Part shown: positions 24,401 to 35,364 of the stretch, in pieces
Position numbering within the stretch: the stretch's first letter is position 1
Layout of the letters: the number at the start of each line of letters is the position of its first letter
From: Tubulanus polymorphus
Lineage: Eukaryota > Nemertea > Palaeonemertea > Tubulaniformes > Tubulanidae
DNA: 64,000 nt
Assembly (NCBI RefSeq): GCF_964204645.1
Contig: NC_134033.1
Coordinates: 2,539,631 to 2,603,630, forward strand
Reading direction: 5' to 3'
Position numbers and translations under genes: made by a program
The notes under the pieces: generated by a model
Told to the model about the DNA's origin: nothing
What the model saw: only the letters and a program-made list of their open reading frames with translations
The model's database searches: none

Positions 24401-27400
24401 TATATATCGGTATCTTATCGATGTCTTACGGGTCGCCGGTGTAAATTCTGCGCCGTTATGATTGTCGCTCCTTACGTTAGTGGCATTTCTTAGCGACGTC
24501 AATTTCGAATTATTGTTTGTGTAATATTCGTAAACTGTGTTTGAAACGGAATCAAGGAATAGCTTTTCGAACAGTGGATACGGCAAAATACTGCGCTGAA
24601 ACCTGTGGTCGATTCGTTGGATTTGCTGTTGGTATTCTCCAGACGACAAGGGTATATAGTGACCCCTTGATCCACAGTTTTGCGGATTTAATTTGACTCG
24701 AAATCCAGTTGCACAGTTGTGTGGGTTTAATTTGACTCTGGACCCAGTTTCACAATTGTGTGGGTTTAATTTGGCTCTGGAGACAGTTCCGCAGTTGTGT
24801 GGGTTTAATTTGAATCAAGATCCAGTTGCACAGTTGTGTGGGTTTAATTTGTCTCTGGATACAGTTCCACAGTTGTGTGGGTATAATTTGACTCTGGACC
24901 CAGTTTCACAATTGTGTGGGTTTAATTTGGCTCTGGAGACAGTTCCGCAGTTGTGTGGGTTTAATTTGAATCAATATCCAGTTCCACAGTCGTGTGGGTT
25001 TAATTTCAATCAAGATCCAGTTCCTAAGTTGTGTAGGTTTACTTTGACTCTGAACCCAGTTCTAGGATAATATGGGTTTAGTCGTCCCAGTTAGTTGGGT
25101 CCAATCGAGTTAATTTTGAACTAGTATTTCGGTTTACCTTCTAATAACCGATGATTCCCGTTGAAACTCGCTGGAGACATTATTGACTGTTTTATACTCG
25201 CTGTTCCCACGTATAAAAAACGACTCATTCGCTCCGATGATGCTGATAATACGTTATACACAATAGGAGATGATGAGACGTTGTCAACCGCAACCATAAC
25301 CGAGGTCGATAAAACATTTACCGTAAAAACACTGTTATACTGTTTAACTAGTGTGCGTTAGCGTACAATAACAGACGTTTATAATTGACCATTTGTTGGA
25401 TTCATTCAGTGATTCTGTAAGTAGTTACTTTCTCCCAGAAATCTGGTGAAGATCGTGATAGTGGTAGAGCGTCTGAACTAGGAAAGTCAGCCACCTAGCT
25501 TCACGGAGTTAGTGACTAGGTCAGACGACTCGTCCGTCTGGTGCCTGTTTGGTGGGCAGTGGTTGTGAATGGAACGGATACCAACTATAATTCGTAGTGA
25601 GCCCGTCTATTCTATCACGTGGTATCAGTAAAGTGGAAAAGAAAAGACACGTAGGATCTTGGTTCTCAATGAACCCCTCCCTTCTTAGTTGGATTATTCC
25701 ACCACCGACTTAGAAGTCCGGTATAACTCGACTTGCCACGGGCAACTTGTGACCTACCGTCGCTGCCAAAGCCGCGATTGGTTCCCGGTGAAATCCCGCG
25801 TTCTGAGGTGAAAATATGGAATATACGACAATAGGTTCTTAACGCGCAATCCATTGATCGTAGAGAGCGCGCTGAAATCGCCGAGCGAAACCGAACCGTA
25901 ATTAGAAAACCAATTGACTTTATATAAACACCAGGTATATTTGAACGTGGAGTATATTGCGCATACAATTGAAGATTAATGGACGACAGAGCGCGAGTTG
26001 GGATTTATATTAACGCAAACGTTTAATGGTCGTAGTCTGTTTGTTAATGTCACGCTACCGCGAGCCCGCACACACCGAGCTCTGTCCAGTACTGAAACCA
26101 CCGCCAATAAAACCTCCGTTTCAGCGCTAGTCGATATACACCGGACTATTCGTAATTCCCGTTTTGGATACTGCGAGTAGGATTTATTCGAAACGACGGG
26201 GTTGAAATTAGACGCGGAAAAACTGGATGTTTACTGTTTTGTTCAGAACTCTTCGGAATACTTCGATAGTTCCGCAGCGTTTGGCTTCAATTCAATCGGG
26301 AAATTTGACGCTACGAGATAAAGGTTTTAAATACTGCGCTTGTAGCCGTGTTGTTTTGGAATATTTGAATACGACATTTTTTGAAAGCGCTTCATTATTT
26401 CAGTTATGGTAACGACCTCTCGTTTGAAAGGATTTACGCGTGAAAATTGGGATTGCGTTTGAGTATCGGTTTAATCCGGACTTCTAAACATTCAGGGCAG
26501 AAGAGTCTTGGGTTTCATCAGTATCACGTCTAACGGGCAAACGGATATCTGAGTTGGATGATACAGTAGACTCCGCTCAAGTCTGATCTTTTGAATTGAG
26601 AGTGATATCTGAGTCGGATGGTACAGTAGGCCCCGCTCAAGTCAGATCTTTTGACTGGAGAGTGATATCTGAGTTGGATGGTACAGTAGGCCCCGCTCAA
26701 GTCTGATCTTTTGACTTGAGAGTGATATCTGAGTTAGATGGTACAGTATACTCCGCTCAAGTCAGATTCTGTGGACCGCAGGGATCTTCCCGATTTGAGA
26801 ACGATACGAGTTTGGACGATATAACATTCATTTATAAGGTGGGAAAAATCCAAGTAGAGCGGATCTGACTTTGTTTGTTTACTTTGCTTTACACGGTTCG
26901 GATCGTGGTTTCCCACAAGACTATACCGAATATGATATCAGATTGTGCATTCATTGCGGCGTTAGTTTATCGTGATTTGTTAATAGCCTTTGATTAGGTC
27001 TTTCAAAACGTCGTAAATGGTTTGTAACTAATCCGCAATTCGCGAGAAATTAATCGGATTTCGAAGATTCAAAACGTGTCGTGTTCTGTACGAGGCAAAC
27101 TGTAAACATTCTACCGTCGAACAACGACCGCCGATATCAGATTCCTGCCGCCATATCAAATATCGTAGTTATTTTGTAACCTACCTACGCTTTCGTGGAA
27201 TATCACAATGTTTCGATTGTTCTGCGAAGGAGTTTCTACGCGCGGAAAAAGAAATATTTGCGAGTAATGTTGAAAGACGTCTTTATCGCAATCGCGGAGT
27301 TCAACCTACGTAAAATAGCTCAAAATCAGACCGTGATATTTCGAAGGAATTTAATTGAAAATTTAGTAGACTCGAACATATCATAAGGATATAAAACCAT

Positions 27401-30400
27401 CGAAGGTATTCGATAAGTTAGTGTTGGATTTGAGCAAAAATTGCTACGATTTTGTACATGATTTCACTTTCGGACTTGAGACCGTTCGCTGGATTTAGGA
27501 TTTTGGTAAATAAGCTCAGGACACAATCCGCGGCCTGATATCTGCAAATTCCCGAATCTAACCGTAAGATAGCGTTAGGAAGGATATATTTTCAAACCAA
27601 AAATATTAGTCGGACTTGCGATAGCAAGAATTTTGCTACTGCGGGATTACAGACTATTGCCTGGATTTATCTCAACGATAAAGATATCTAGACTTTATCG
27701 TTAAAAATGACGACTTTAGGCCTGGGCCGATCACTGAAAAACGACGATAATAAAACTCCGGCGCCACCTATAGGCATGTATCGTAGTCACACGTGCGCGT
27801 CTATACCGTCCAAAAGGATGACGCGTAAAAAGGTAAATGGGTTGGGAAGAAAGTTCACATATGTATATAGAGGGTGGGCCTCTATAAAGGGCAAACCTCT
27901 ATAAAGAGGGCAGTAGTCCTGTAGAGTGTGCACCTGTGTAAGGGTTAGGGGATGTCCCAGGATGAAAATATAGGGCGCACCCGCATCAGGGTGCACTGTG
28001 TCCGGGTAGGTGCTCCATTATATCGTAGTAACTAACTTCTGTTTGGAATGCCTCCTTTTTGGGAATGTTGAAGTTTTTGAAAGACAGTAACATTTATTAA
28101 TCAAAGTAACATTTCAAACACATTCCGCCAGTGAAGTCAAAACTAGCTAGTGTTTTCTAAACAGCAGGTATGCGTTAGTACCCCTAAAAGATTTTTGTTG
28201 ATAATAAAAAATCTTACTCAAAACAGTCGGTAATCTAAACATGTTCGTTAGTCGAAATCTAGGCTATTTGCGAAACGGCCCACGAATAGTATTTCAAGAG
28301 CAATATCATTTTCATCTATCCGTTTTTTCTTTGATTTATCGCTATTTTCAGGATGGAGACGGCGGACGGGAATTAGGATCGAGTATGACAATCAGCCGTA
28401 TGAACACAGCTTTATCGATGTCGGACATGGATCTGAGAAAATCACAATCGAGACAATCACAATCGGCCGGACACACCAGCGGTACTTCGAGCGAGGTAAA
28501 CATCTCCACGGGGTACTGTAAACAATCTAGAAAAGATGTTTGACATCGTCATGGAACCCTTAATCAAATTACCTAGAAAATCAGAAAATAAACGTAAAAT
28601 CCAAAAATGATGTCATCAAATCTTACGATGACGTCATAGGGGAGGGAGAAAGAGAAATACTTTGTCTACAATCTGTGAATGAAAGTTACATAGTGTGGCT
28701 ACCACCCAAATCAATTGATGACGTCACCGTAAATGATGAGCCCCAGAAACAGAGAATGAATTCACGATGACCGAGGGAGAAGAACAGTTCCTGAGCGAAC
28801 ACATGTACATTCGACGTGTCATGTCATCTTCAATATTCCTGAAAGTCATCGTCAGACATTTCACGCTCTTTTCATAATTCTTAGTGTGAAATATACACTA
28901 TCAATTACCCCGTCATTTGTGTTTATCGTAACTTTTTTTGTCCGATACTTTCATTTATCGATCAACTATTTTTTTCTCCAGAGATCTAAAATCTATCTTC
29001 ACGGCGCCATGTCGACCGCGGCCCAAGGACGCATGATGCCGAAACCGGCGCTGAACGTAGCCAAGGCGACGCTGCCCAAATCGGGAATGGTCAAACTGAC
29101 CGCTCTGTCTCAGGAACGCCATAATCCAAGCTTGTTCGACAATAAAGGTTCGTAGTGCAGCCGTGACTCAGGGTCACAGATACAATGCCTACTATTAAAG
29201 ATCTTATGACACTCCTCCAGTCCATTTTCTATCATTTTCTATCATATCATTCGGAGGCGTATTAACAAGACGTTGCAATTGAAAATTCCTTGATGGATGC
29301 ATTCTTTGCAGCATTTCAAAGTTGAAAATCTGTCCCTATCTGGAAAAATCGCGCGCTGCGCGTGAATCACTTACGTAATCTTTTCTGTAAATGTGAAGAC
29401 CTCGGGGGCATTATGTTCTCTAAAGCCCAATATTATCCCAAATTCCGGACTGTTAATAGGTTGATTTTACGGCAGAGTCGACATGTTTCAACAATTTTTA
29501 ACTGTTCATTTATGAATATTTGAGGACTTATGTACTAGAAATTAGTTAAATTTTTGATACATTTTGAGAAAGTCACAAAACATTTGAGACTGCGTTAAAT
29601 GTGATTTATAAGAATTCACATAGTAAGCCAGTAAAAATCTACGACTTCATTCAGAAAAATGCGACTCAAACTATTGAGGATCTTGTTGTACAAGGCCTAC
29701 ACAATGACGTAGGGCCTCTGGGCGGCCAAGTTGCAAATTCGCGAGCCATTCGATTTGATATAGAACTAAGATGGGACAAGACTGGTCTTAAGTCTAAGCC
29801 GTGATTGTGCAACAACTGGCCTCTGGAGGCTATCAGAATCAATAAACCGCTTTATTTCGAAGAGCATTTAAATTCTATACCGTATGGGGCACGGTTAGTA
29901 TTCCATTGCCCAATGCGGTTAGTTTTTCCTGGATCGGCATCTGTGATACACCGAACAGATGCCATATGCCTGTAATTATTATCTTGTATTTACGATGTTG
30001 TAGACGAAGTGAAGCGTCAAAAAGTAAAACCGGCTCCGATGAGTCACAAAAAACTTCACCAGAAACAGAAAGATCTTCTCGGATTCGGACACATCGCCTC
30101 CGACCAGATCCGCTACGCCCGCGAACCGGACTGGCTCGACCGCGATTTACCGGGAACGACATTCCGCGATTTACAGAAAACCATTCTACAATTCAGCGTA
30201 CGTTTTGATATGAATTCATACAATTTTCCACTTTCGAAACTCTGAAGTTACTACTATGCTTTGTACTGATTGGTCGTTAAGCGGGATACTTCTGCGTGAG
30301 GACCAATCAGAGATCGTGTTACGTATGATTGTTTTGCATATTGGACGCCGATGAGTTCATACTTTCATCCTTCTTTGTTTTGATTGGTTGATTTGCAGAG

Positions 30401-30883
30401 ATACACTCCCTGTGGACCAATCAGAGATCGTTTTGCATATTACGAAACCTTCTATGATTTCTGATTGGTTGAAAAATGAATACATAATATATCTGAACCA
30501 ATCAGAAATTGTGTTCCATAGAGAGATTGTTTTCTACATTTCGATCCATTTAAATTTTCCTGCAGGATTTCAAACCACAGAAAGAACAGCCGACTTTCTT
30601 CAACTTCTCCGGTCAAAAGGTCGACCCGATTCTGGCGCCTCAGACGGGCACTCCCAGCCCTCAGTCAAAAATGCTCGAATCACCTTACAGACAAAGCCCT
30701 ACGACGACGACGACGCCACCTTTCGGCCGAAACGACGACGATGACATAGTGGAAGGCCACAGCTCGGTGCCGCCTCAGAGTCCGAACATCAGTCAGCCGG
30801 TCAGCTCAACGGACCTGATCGGCGGCGACTTAGCGAAATTACCATCCGAATTATTGACTGGGCGACTACATGACCTAACGTGA
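11215..30883 (+). CDS. Unrecognised long coiled-coil protein, 31 exons
   Basis: Exons: 11215-11493, 11641-11688, 12407-12460, 12597-12680, 12761-12781, 13066-13092, 13242-13291, 13374-13478, 14005-14060, 14157-14264, 14360-14432, 14730-14760, 15670-15774, 16074-16136, 16470-16571, 16848-16904, 17009-17130, 18226-18364, 19222-19377, 19874-19915, 20302-20382, 20513-20572, 20769-20921, 21537-21677, 22091-22173, 22648-22936, 23149-23331, 28352-28495, 28982-29147, 30004-30197, 30566-30883. They join to 1177 codons with every phase consistent. Residues ~150-460 and ~509-560 are heptad-like and Lys/Glu-rich (coiled coil). A CPKC pair lies near 482-485 and a Gly-rich insert (RGGGFSRGGGG) in exon 15. 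The last ~330 residues are Pro/Ser/Thr-rich and likely disordered. There is no signal peptide or membrane segment. A cytoskeletal or ciliary scaffold role is a guess. The start ATG at 11215 is chosen; the frame stays open to 11167, where an acceptor may join a 5' UTR exon. Confidence 0.75.
11770..12260. repeat. 111-bp tandem repeat in intron 2
   Basis: Four or more units begin TGATCATCCACACTTCACAT, and successive copies start near 11789, 11900, 12011 and 12122. It lies in the intron between exons 2 and 3 of the coiled-coil gene. Confidence 0.85.
14912..15549. mobile_element. 638-bp palindromic element with 6-bp target duplication
   Basis: The ends are TACGGAAGCCCCTAGGTGAC and its inverse GTCACCTAGGGGCTTCCGTA. 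Both sides carry GATTTG (14906-14911 and 15550-15555) as a target-site duplication. Inside each arm are tandem blocks of a GACTTAATAAGTCGAATTT monomer (about 14960-15150 and 15425-15515), and between them a (CGCA)n run at 15378-15420. It lies in intron 12 of the coiled-coil gene. Confidence 0.75.
17915..18185. repeat. 22-bp pyrimidine minisatellite
   Basis: About 12 copies of ACTCTCTCTCCCACTCCCRC plus CC lie in intron 17. All six frames stay open across it, so the ORFs there are artefacts. Confidence 0.9.
18491..18885. repeat. 40-bp minisatellite in intron 18
   Basis: About ten copies contain AACCTGATAGAAGCGGCCGG followed by TAGAGAGTTTGTAATCTGTA. It lies between exons 18 and 19 of the coiled-coil gene. 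Confidence 0.9.
20769..21197 (+). other. Possible alternative 3' terminal exon (exon 23 read-through)
   Basis: If the donor at 20921|20922 is not used, the frame of exon 23 stays open for about 91 more codons to a TGA near 21192. The sequence looks protein-like (for example LPPWFPYFPNSEISHATNQW). An ATTAAA sits at 21229-21234, about 35 bp past the stop. This could be an intronic polyadenylation isoform ending the protein near residue 762. The donor CAG|GTTCGA is weak, which fits. It could also be chance or an exapted repeat. Confidence 0.35.
24665..25080. repeat. 39-bp minisatellite array (copy 1)
   Basis: About ten units share CCAGTTCCACAGTTGTGTGG followed by GTTTAATTTGACTCTGGAC. As 39 is a multiple of three, all frames stay open and give a false 13-residue repeat protein. 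Confidence 0.9.
26546..26780. repeat. 60-bp tandem repeat, four copies
   Basis: Units begin GATATCTGAGTTGGATGGTA and contain CCGCTCAAGTCTGATCTTTT. Confidence 0.85.
27689..27832 (+). CDS. Candidate alternative exon or first exon of the coiled-coil gene
   Basis: An ATG at 27707 opens 42 codons (MTTLGLGRSLKNDDNKT...) that end exactly at a good donor, AAG|GTAAAT (27832), in phase 0. That is the phase needed to join exon 28 at 28352. It could be an alternative first exon driven by a promoter in intron 27, giving a short isoform of about 316 residues. Alternatively, it could be a cassette exon: an AG at 27687-27688 also leaves the frame open in phase 0, although its pyrimidine tract is weak. The composition (Lys/Arg/Ser/Thr) fits the neighbouring disordered tail. 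Confidence 0.4.
29690..29830. repeat. AAGACTGGTCTTAAG dispersed element copy
   Basis: Carries AAGACTGGTCTTAAGTCTAA and GTGATTGTGCAAC. It belongs to the same family as 7290-7560 and 9640-9740, and lies in intron 29. Confidence 0.5.
30265..30525. repeat. Three hairpin units with inverted CCAAT motifs
   Basis: Each ~100-bp unit has TGATTGGT followed 30-40 bp later by ACCAATCAGA and a GATCGT/AATTGT tail, so each could fold as a stem. It lies in intron 30 of the coiled-coil gene. The CCAAT pairs could bind NF-Y, but that is inference. Confidence 0.55.
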
Positions 30884-31000
30884 AAATGAATAACACAACT
30901 TCTTTCAGTCATTTCTTAAACGTTTTTAGATATCTGTAAATATTGACCGTGTAAATATTTCATGAACCCAAAAGGCAAATTTACGAATCTTGTTTGAGCC

Positions 31001-31006
31001 AATAAA
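31001..31006 (+). terminator. Poly(A) signal of the coiled-coil gene
   Basis: AATAAA lies 118 bp after the TGA at 30881-30883. Confidence 0.65.
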
Positions 31007-31394
31007 TAATTCAGCAACGTTTTCAGCTTTAAAGATTTTTAATGCAACGGGAATAAATCGTTATTTTCATTCAGCAATCGTCTTTGTCATTTATCTATCG
31101 AAAATTGGTTTCATCGACATGTATAAAGTTCACTGGCTACGAATGCACGATTAACGCAAATCACAAACTAAAGTATTTAGACAAGTATTTTATTTCATAA
31201 TGGGAAGTGAAATGAGTGGAAATGAGTTTTTTTTTGGGCACCCTTGGAATCTAAAAGGTAAGAGTTTTGCAGAAATCTTTTAATCTTAGAATACTTTGAC
31301 GTCATTCTATCAATAATTAAGTCCATCTTGCTTTACGTTCGTTTGGATCTGATTTCCATAGACTAACCCTATATCAATAATTGTTCGATTAACC

Positions 31395-31535
31395 TCGCGC
31401 CAGGACCACGACCTTTAAGTGTTTCCTGCACACTGTAAGCAGCAGCAGGACTCGAACCCGCTTGTCGCTCAGCACTGATAATAGTGAATGCATCAGCACC
31501 AAGCCTTATCCCACTGAGCCACTGGACCGCTTTCT
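31395..31535 (-). mobile_element. tRNA-derived SINE
   Basis: Read on the minus strand it shows box A (TGGCTCAGTGG) and box B (GGTTCGAGTCC) about 50 bp apart, followed by a tail with TGCTTACAGTG. The same family lies at 63.03 kb. It is just downstream of the galaxin-like gene. Confidence 0.75.
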
Positions 31536-31598
31536 GAAAAAAATGCTTAACAAATAGGATACGATTATTTTGACAACTTAGTAGAGATGCCTTTGTCG

Positions 31599-31604
31599 TT
31601 TATT
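31599..31604 (-). terminator. Poly(A) signal of the galaxin-like gene
   Basis: AATAAA on the minus strand lies about 100 bp beyond the stop at 31706. Confidence 0.55.
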
Positions 31605-31705
31605 GTACATCGTTGATTCTTAGGACATAATTTCTATTTTCAATTTTAATTCCCGTCCAGTACGTGTATGTATTAGAATCAAAAATGATCGCAGACGATC
31701 ACCGA

Positions 31706-34600
31706 TCATGGCTTTTCGGAATCTCTATCGGGCTTCCAGTATGTGGCAGATGTTGTCGGGCAATGCCGTTTTATCTCATTTCCCGGACAGCATATGTCTC
31801 GCCTGTAATCGTAAAGCTTGTCCCCGCAGCACGACGAATTAGTTGCAGTCCCGTTGGTTACCAGCAGACGACCGTTGCAGCATCGATGCGTAGTCGAATT
31901 CAACTCGTAGGCTTTACCAGCACAGCACCTGCGAATCAGATCATATTACGACTATGTAGAATTGGATATCGGTGATTATAGAGGTCACGACCAGGTTTTT
32001 GGGGTTCGAACCTATGTTTGATACGAAGGTTCTCACGATTGAAGGGATTGGAAAACCGTGCACCTGCCGATGATACCCTGAGTACAGCTGTTCGGCGAGT
32101 AGAAATAGGCAAATCAGCCTTATAAATATTGCCTCCGATGGTTGAAGGAAAAATAAGCATCGCGCCTACTGATAACAACATTGAGTGGTGCTCGGTGGGC
32201 CAACCTACCAAACCTGGACCAAGTACCATAATATTCCAAGTTTGGATTTGACCAAGAAAAACTTATTGATAATTATAACTAGTTTTAACTCAGAGTTAAC
32301 TCGTAGAGTAGCCTGGTGTTAACCGGGTTTAGAATAACTAACCAGACGAGTAGTACTTTATAGGTTAACTATTTATTTGACGCACGAGCTTACGCCACTA
32401 ATGTATAGTAGCTACATCAGAGGCGTTTTTACGAGCAGACGATTTTTGCGATCGATTTCGTGAACGACTTGCTCCGATCGTGCGATCGAATCGGACGTTC
32501 GTAAAAATGACGATCATGGTTTTTGCTGATCACATGACATAAATATGGCGACGTTGAGAAAAATCGGGTATCTTTTGAACTACCCGGAGCCGCCATCTTG
32601 GAAAGCAAATTGCCAAATCGCTCGCCGATCGCAAAAAATCGATCGGAAAATCGTGTTCGTAGAAACGCCGATCGTGAAATCGATCGCAAAAATCGGCGCT
32701 CGTAAATGCGTTTCTCCGATCGGTCGCAAAAAATCGAATGCTCATAAAAACGCCTCAGGAGAACGAGGGATATGTATATGGAAGCTTCATTCATCCGATG
32801 AAGCTATACTGTACCCCCTTGTAGCGTGCATCAAATCAATAGTTAACCTATATAGCACTACCCGTCTGGTTATTTATTCAGAGTGTTAACTGGCGACTGT
32901 GGAACTGGATCCAGGACCCAGTTCCACAGTTGTGAGTTAGAGTTAACTCTGAGTTAAAGTTAGTTCATTTTCAATGTTTTAACCCAGGGTCAAATCTTAA
33001 CTCACAACTGTGGAACTGGACCCAGGGTCGTATACGTCTACGAAACTGATTGATCCCTTTCTTTTATTTATGTTCGATAAGCCTTAACTTCAAATTTAAT
33101 ATCTAAACTTACCCGGTTGTATCGATTCGAATGACTTGGTCTCCGCAGCAGCTATCCGATCGGTGGTGCATATAACGCTTGCCACATTTTTTCATGTGAT
33201 GATAGAAGGCTATAGAACGCTTCAACGAGTTACAAGGGGTTCGCTGCAACTGGTTACCGCAACACACATACCCGGAACCGAGCTGGTACGGCTTACCGCC
33301 GCAAAAAGCCTCCCGCAGGGACGCGCGTGACGTCACTCGGTTACTTCCCTCGTCGACGCACGCGTACAGCAGATAATCGTAGGACACGCGGCCGCAGCAT
33401 TTGCCCAAATAAGGATGCGCTTTTGTGGTCAGACGACCGCCGCAACACGTGACACCCGACCGAAGCGAGTCGTCGTATAGGTACGAGCCTCCGCAACATT
33501 TCTGAGTTGGGAACTTTAATTCGGTCGTTTTTTTGTCGCAGCAAATTTCACCGGGTTTCAGTGTGACGATTTGGTCGTTGCAGCAGGTTTTCGTGGATTC
33601 TCGTTTGTGAAGTTGGTTATTGCAGCAAAAACCCCAATTACTGTGGTAGCCCTTTGCGCCGCAACAGGCGTCGAAGAACGGACGCCCGTATGGTTTTCCC
33701 GCGCAACATAGATGCTTAGTTGGGTCGACGTATGAAAAGCCACATTTCCCCCGTGGCGGCTGCTGGTCTAACTCAATCGTTGACAGTTTGTGAAGCGCCT
33801 CCGCCAAATCATGTTGCGACGTCGACGCCGATACGCTGCGCGGTCAGAAAGAAATAATTCGTGTTTTTAACGGTTGGAATTCAAAATGGAACACGCAAGT
33901 ATGAAGATATCGATTTCAGATACTGCTGGCCGAAATTCGACTGCGGGTTGGATTCGTAACTTGGCACCGGCACACACCAGGTGGCTTTTTAATAAATTCA
34001 GTGAAAATTAGTTCATTTTCGATGAACTATGAAGAACTTTTAGGCTCCAAAATCTCGTCAAATAAGTCATCAAACGGATTGGATATTGATACACCCAATG
34101 AGAGTATGGTATAGTTTAACTGAAAATTGATTTACTAATGAGAAAAGTTGATTCGAATTCAATTGAAATGTAGAAAAAATTGAAGCGCGGTAACCGAGTA
34201 ACCACTGGCGAACCTGGCGGATCCTCGCCTGCCACACTGCTAAGTGGAATCCTCGATTGCCACTAGTAGCACTGCGGGTACCGCTAAGACATGTAGTGAA
34301 CTAATATCATGGCACAGGTTTTGACATTTTTGATCTTAAAATAGGGATTGTCCATGTTATTTATTTGGTTGGTAAATTTCGTTTGATTTTTTGATTGAGT
34401 GTCCCTTACAGACCCACCAGCCGGTAGCGAAACAGGGGGTTTGATTTTGAAATCGGAAATCGTTTTGACATTAACTACGTGGCCTATCAACTGTATCATT
34501 CCTGTTCTTGTGAATTTTAGAAATTTTGCGTTTTACTGACAGAAAATACTTACCACGACATGAACGCGCATACAACCACTAAATATGTAGCAGAACTCAT
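31706..34600 (-). CDS. Galaxin-like secreted di-cysteine repeat protein
   Basis: Three minus-strand exons, 34600-34554, 33835-33113 and 31928-31706, join in phase to 330 residues. Exon 1 encodes a signal peptide (MSSATYLVVVCAFMSW), probably cleaved near VSA-ST. The rest is about 14 short repeats with paired cysteines (CCGG, CCGN, CCGD, CCAG) spaced 15-25 residues apart. That is the signature of galaxins, which are secreted proteins first known from coral skeleton matrix and also found in many invertebrates. One repeat near the middle has a single cysteine (FCGG). An extracellular matrix or mineral-associated role follows from the family; here it is inference. Intron 2 holds a SINE-free repeat block with a MITE at 32.4-32.8 kb and a palindromic MITE at 32.9-33.0 kb. 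The gene converges with the coiled-coil gene. Confidence 0.8.
32412..32762. mobile_element. Palindromic MITE in galaxin-like intron 2
   Basis: The left end CAGAGGCGTTTTTACGAGCA is mirrored by TGCTCATAAAAACGCCTCAG. Internal GCGATCGATTTC/GAAATCGATCGC blocks repeat the inversion. Confidence 0.65.
32893..33030. mobile_element. Palindromic CAGTTCCACAGTTGTG MITE
   Basis: The arms ACCCAGTTCCACAGTTGTGA and TCACAACTGTGGAACTGGAC are perfect inverse copies around a centre with TTAGTTCATTTTCAATG. This is the cleanest single copy of the family whose arm forms the 39-bp minisatellite. Confidence 0.75.
34320..34470. repeat. Dispersed repeat fragment (inverted copy)
   Basis: Carries GATCTTAAAATAGGGATTG and AACAGGGGGTTTGATTTTG. 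It is the inverse of the copies at 2.1 and 5.7 kb. Confidence 0.6.
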
Positions 34601-35054
34601 GTTGAACGAAGTCGAAATCAGTATTAAAGGCCTCGACTGAAGTTGGGGCGAAGTACGGACGATTTTAAATACGTTTGCTTCACGCTCCGGGCGTTATAGA
34701 GCGATAATTATTTTCATATAATTCAAATCCATCTAAAACTCAGTTTATCTTTAATCGATCTTTCGAAAATAACTATGGAGTTTTATCACTGTATCATTTC
34801 CAATCGAAAGACAATATTTTCAAAACGCCGCGATAAATTGGAAATTCTGACCTTCGAGCAATATGGATCTGTCCGGACATACGTTTTGGTCTACAAATAT
34901 CCAAATACAAAAACAATACGGGAAGATCGTGTGTTCATTATTGGAAATGTTATCTTAATAGTTAGTTGTTGGTAATTGGATTAACAAGGATTTTGTCATT
35001 ATTTGCACATTTTCATTGTGCGCGAATTGATACCCACGAATAAAATGATATGTC

Positions 35055-35360
35055 GACATAGAATCAAACCCACACAACTGTGGAACTGGGTTCAGTGTCA
35101 AATATAATCCACACAACAGTGGAACTGGGTTCAGAGTCAAATATAATCCACACAACTGTGGAACTGGGTCCACTCCAGAGTCAAATTAAAATCGTACAAC
35201 TGTGGAACTGGATTCAGAATAATATTAAACTCCTACAACACTGTCGAACTGGATTCAGAGTCAAATTAAACCCACACTACTGTGGAACAGGATACAGAGA
35301 CAAATTAAAATCCTACAACTGTGGAACTGGATCCAGAGTCATAAGAAACCCTCACAAATT
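35055..35360. repeat. 39-bp minisatellite array (copy 2, inverted)
   Basis: About seven degenerate units of CACAACTGTGGAACTGGGTT in the orientation opposite to copy 1. Confidence 0.85.
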
Positions 35361-35364
35361 TTAA

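Larger units (their letters stand above)
23332..28351 (+). other. Long intron 27 (about 5 kb)
   Basis: Nearly all other introns of this gene are under 1 kb. This one holds a 39-bp minisatellite array (24665-25075), a 60-bp tandem repeat (26546-26780), a tRNA-like stretch near 25450-25500 and a candidate exon at 27689/27707-27832. I see no other gene inside. Confidence 0.6.

Noticed and set aside
25440-25530. tRNA-like sequence (ATAGTGGTAGAGCGTCTGA)
   Set aside because: Box A fits, but no good box B or cloverleaf arms follow. At most it is an old tRNA-derived fragment.
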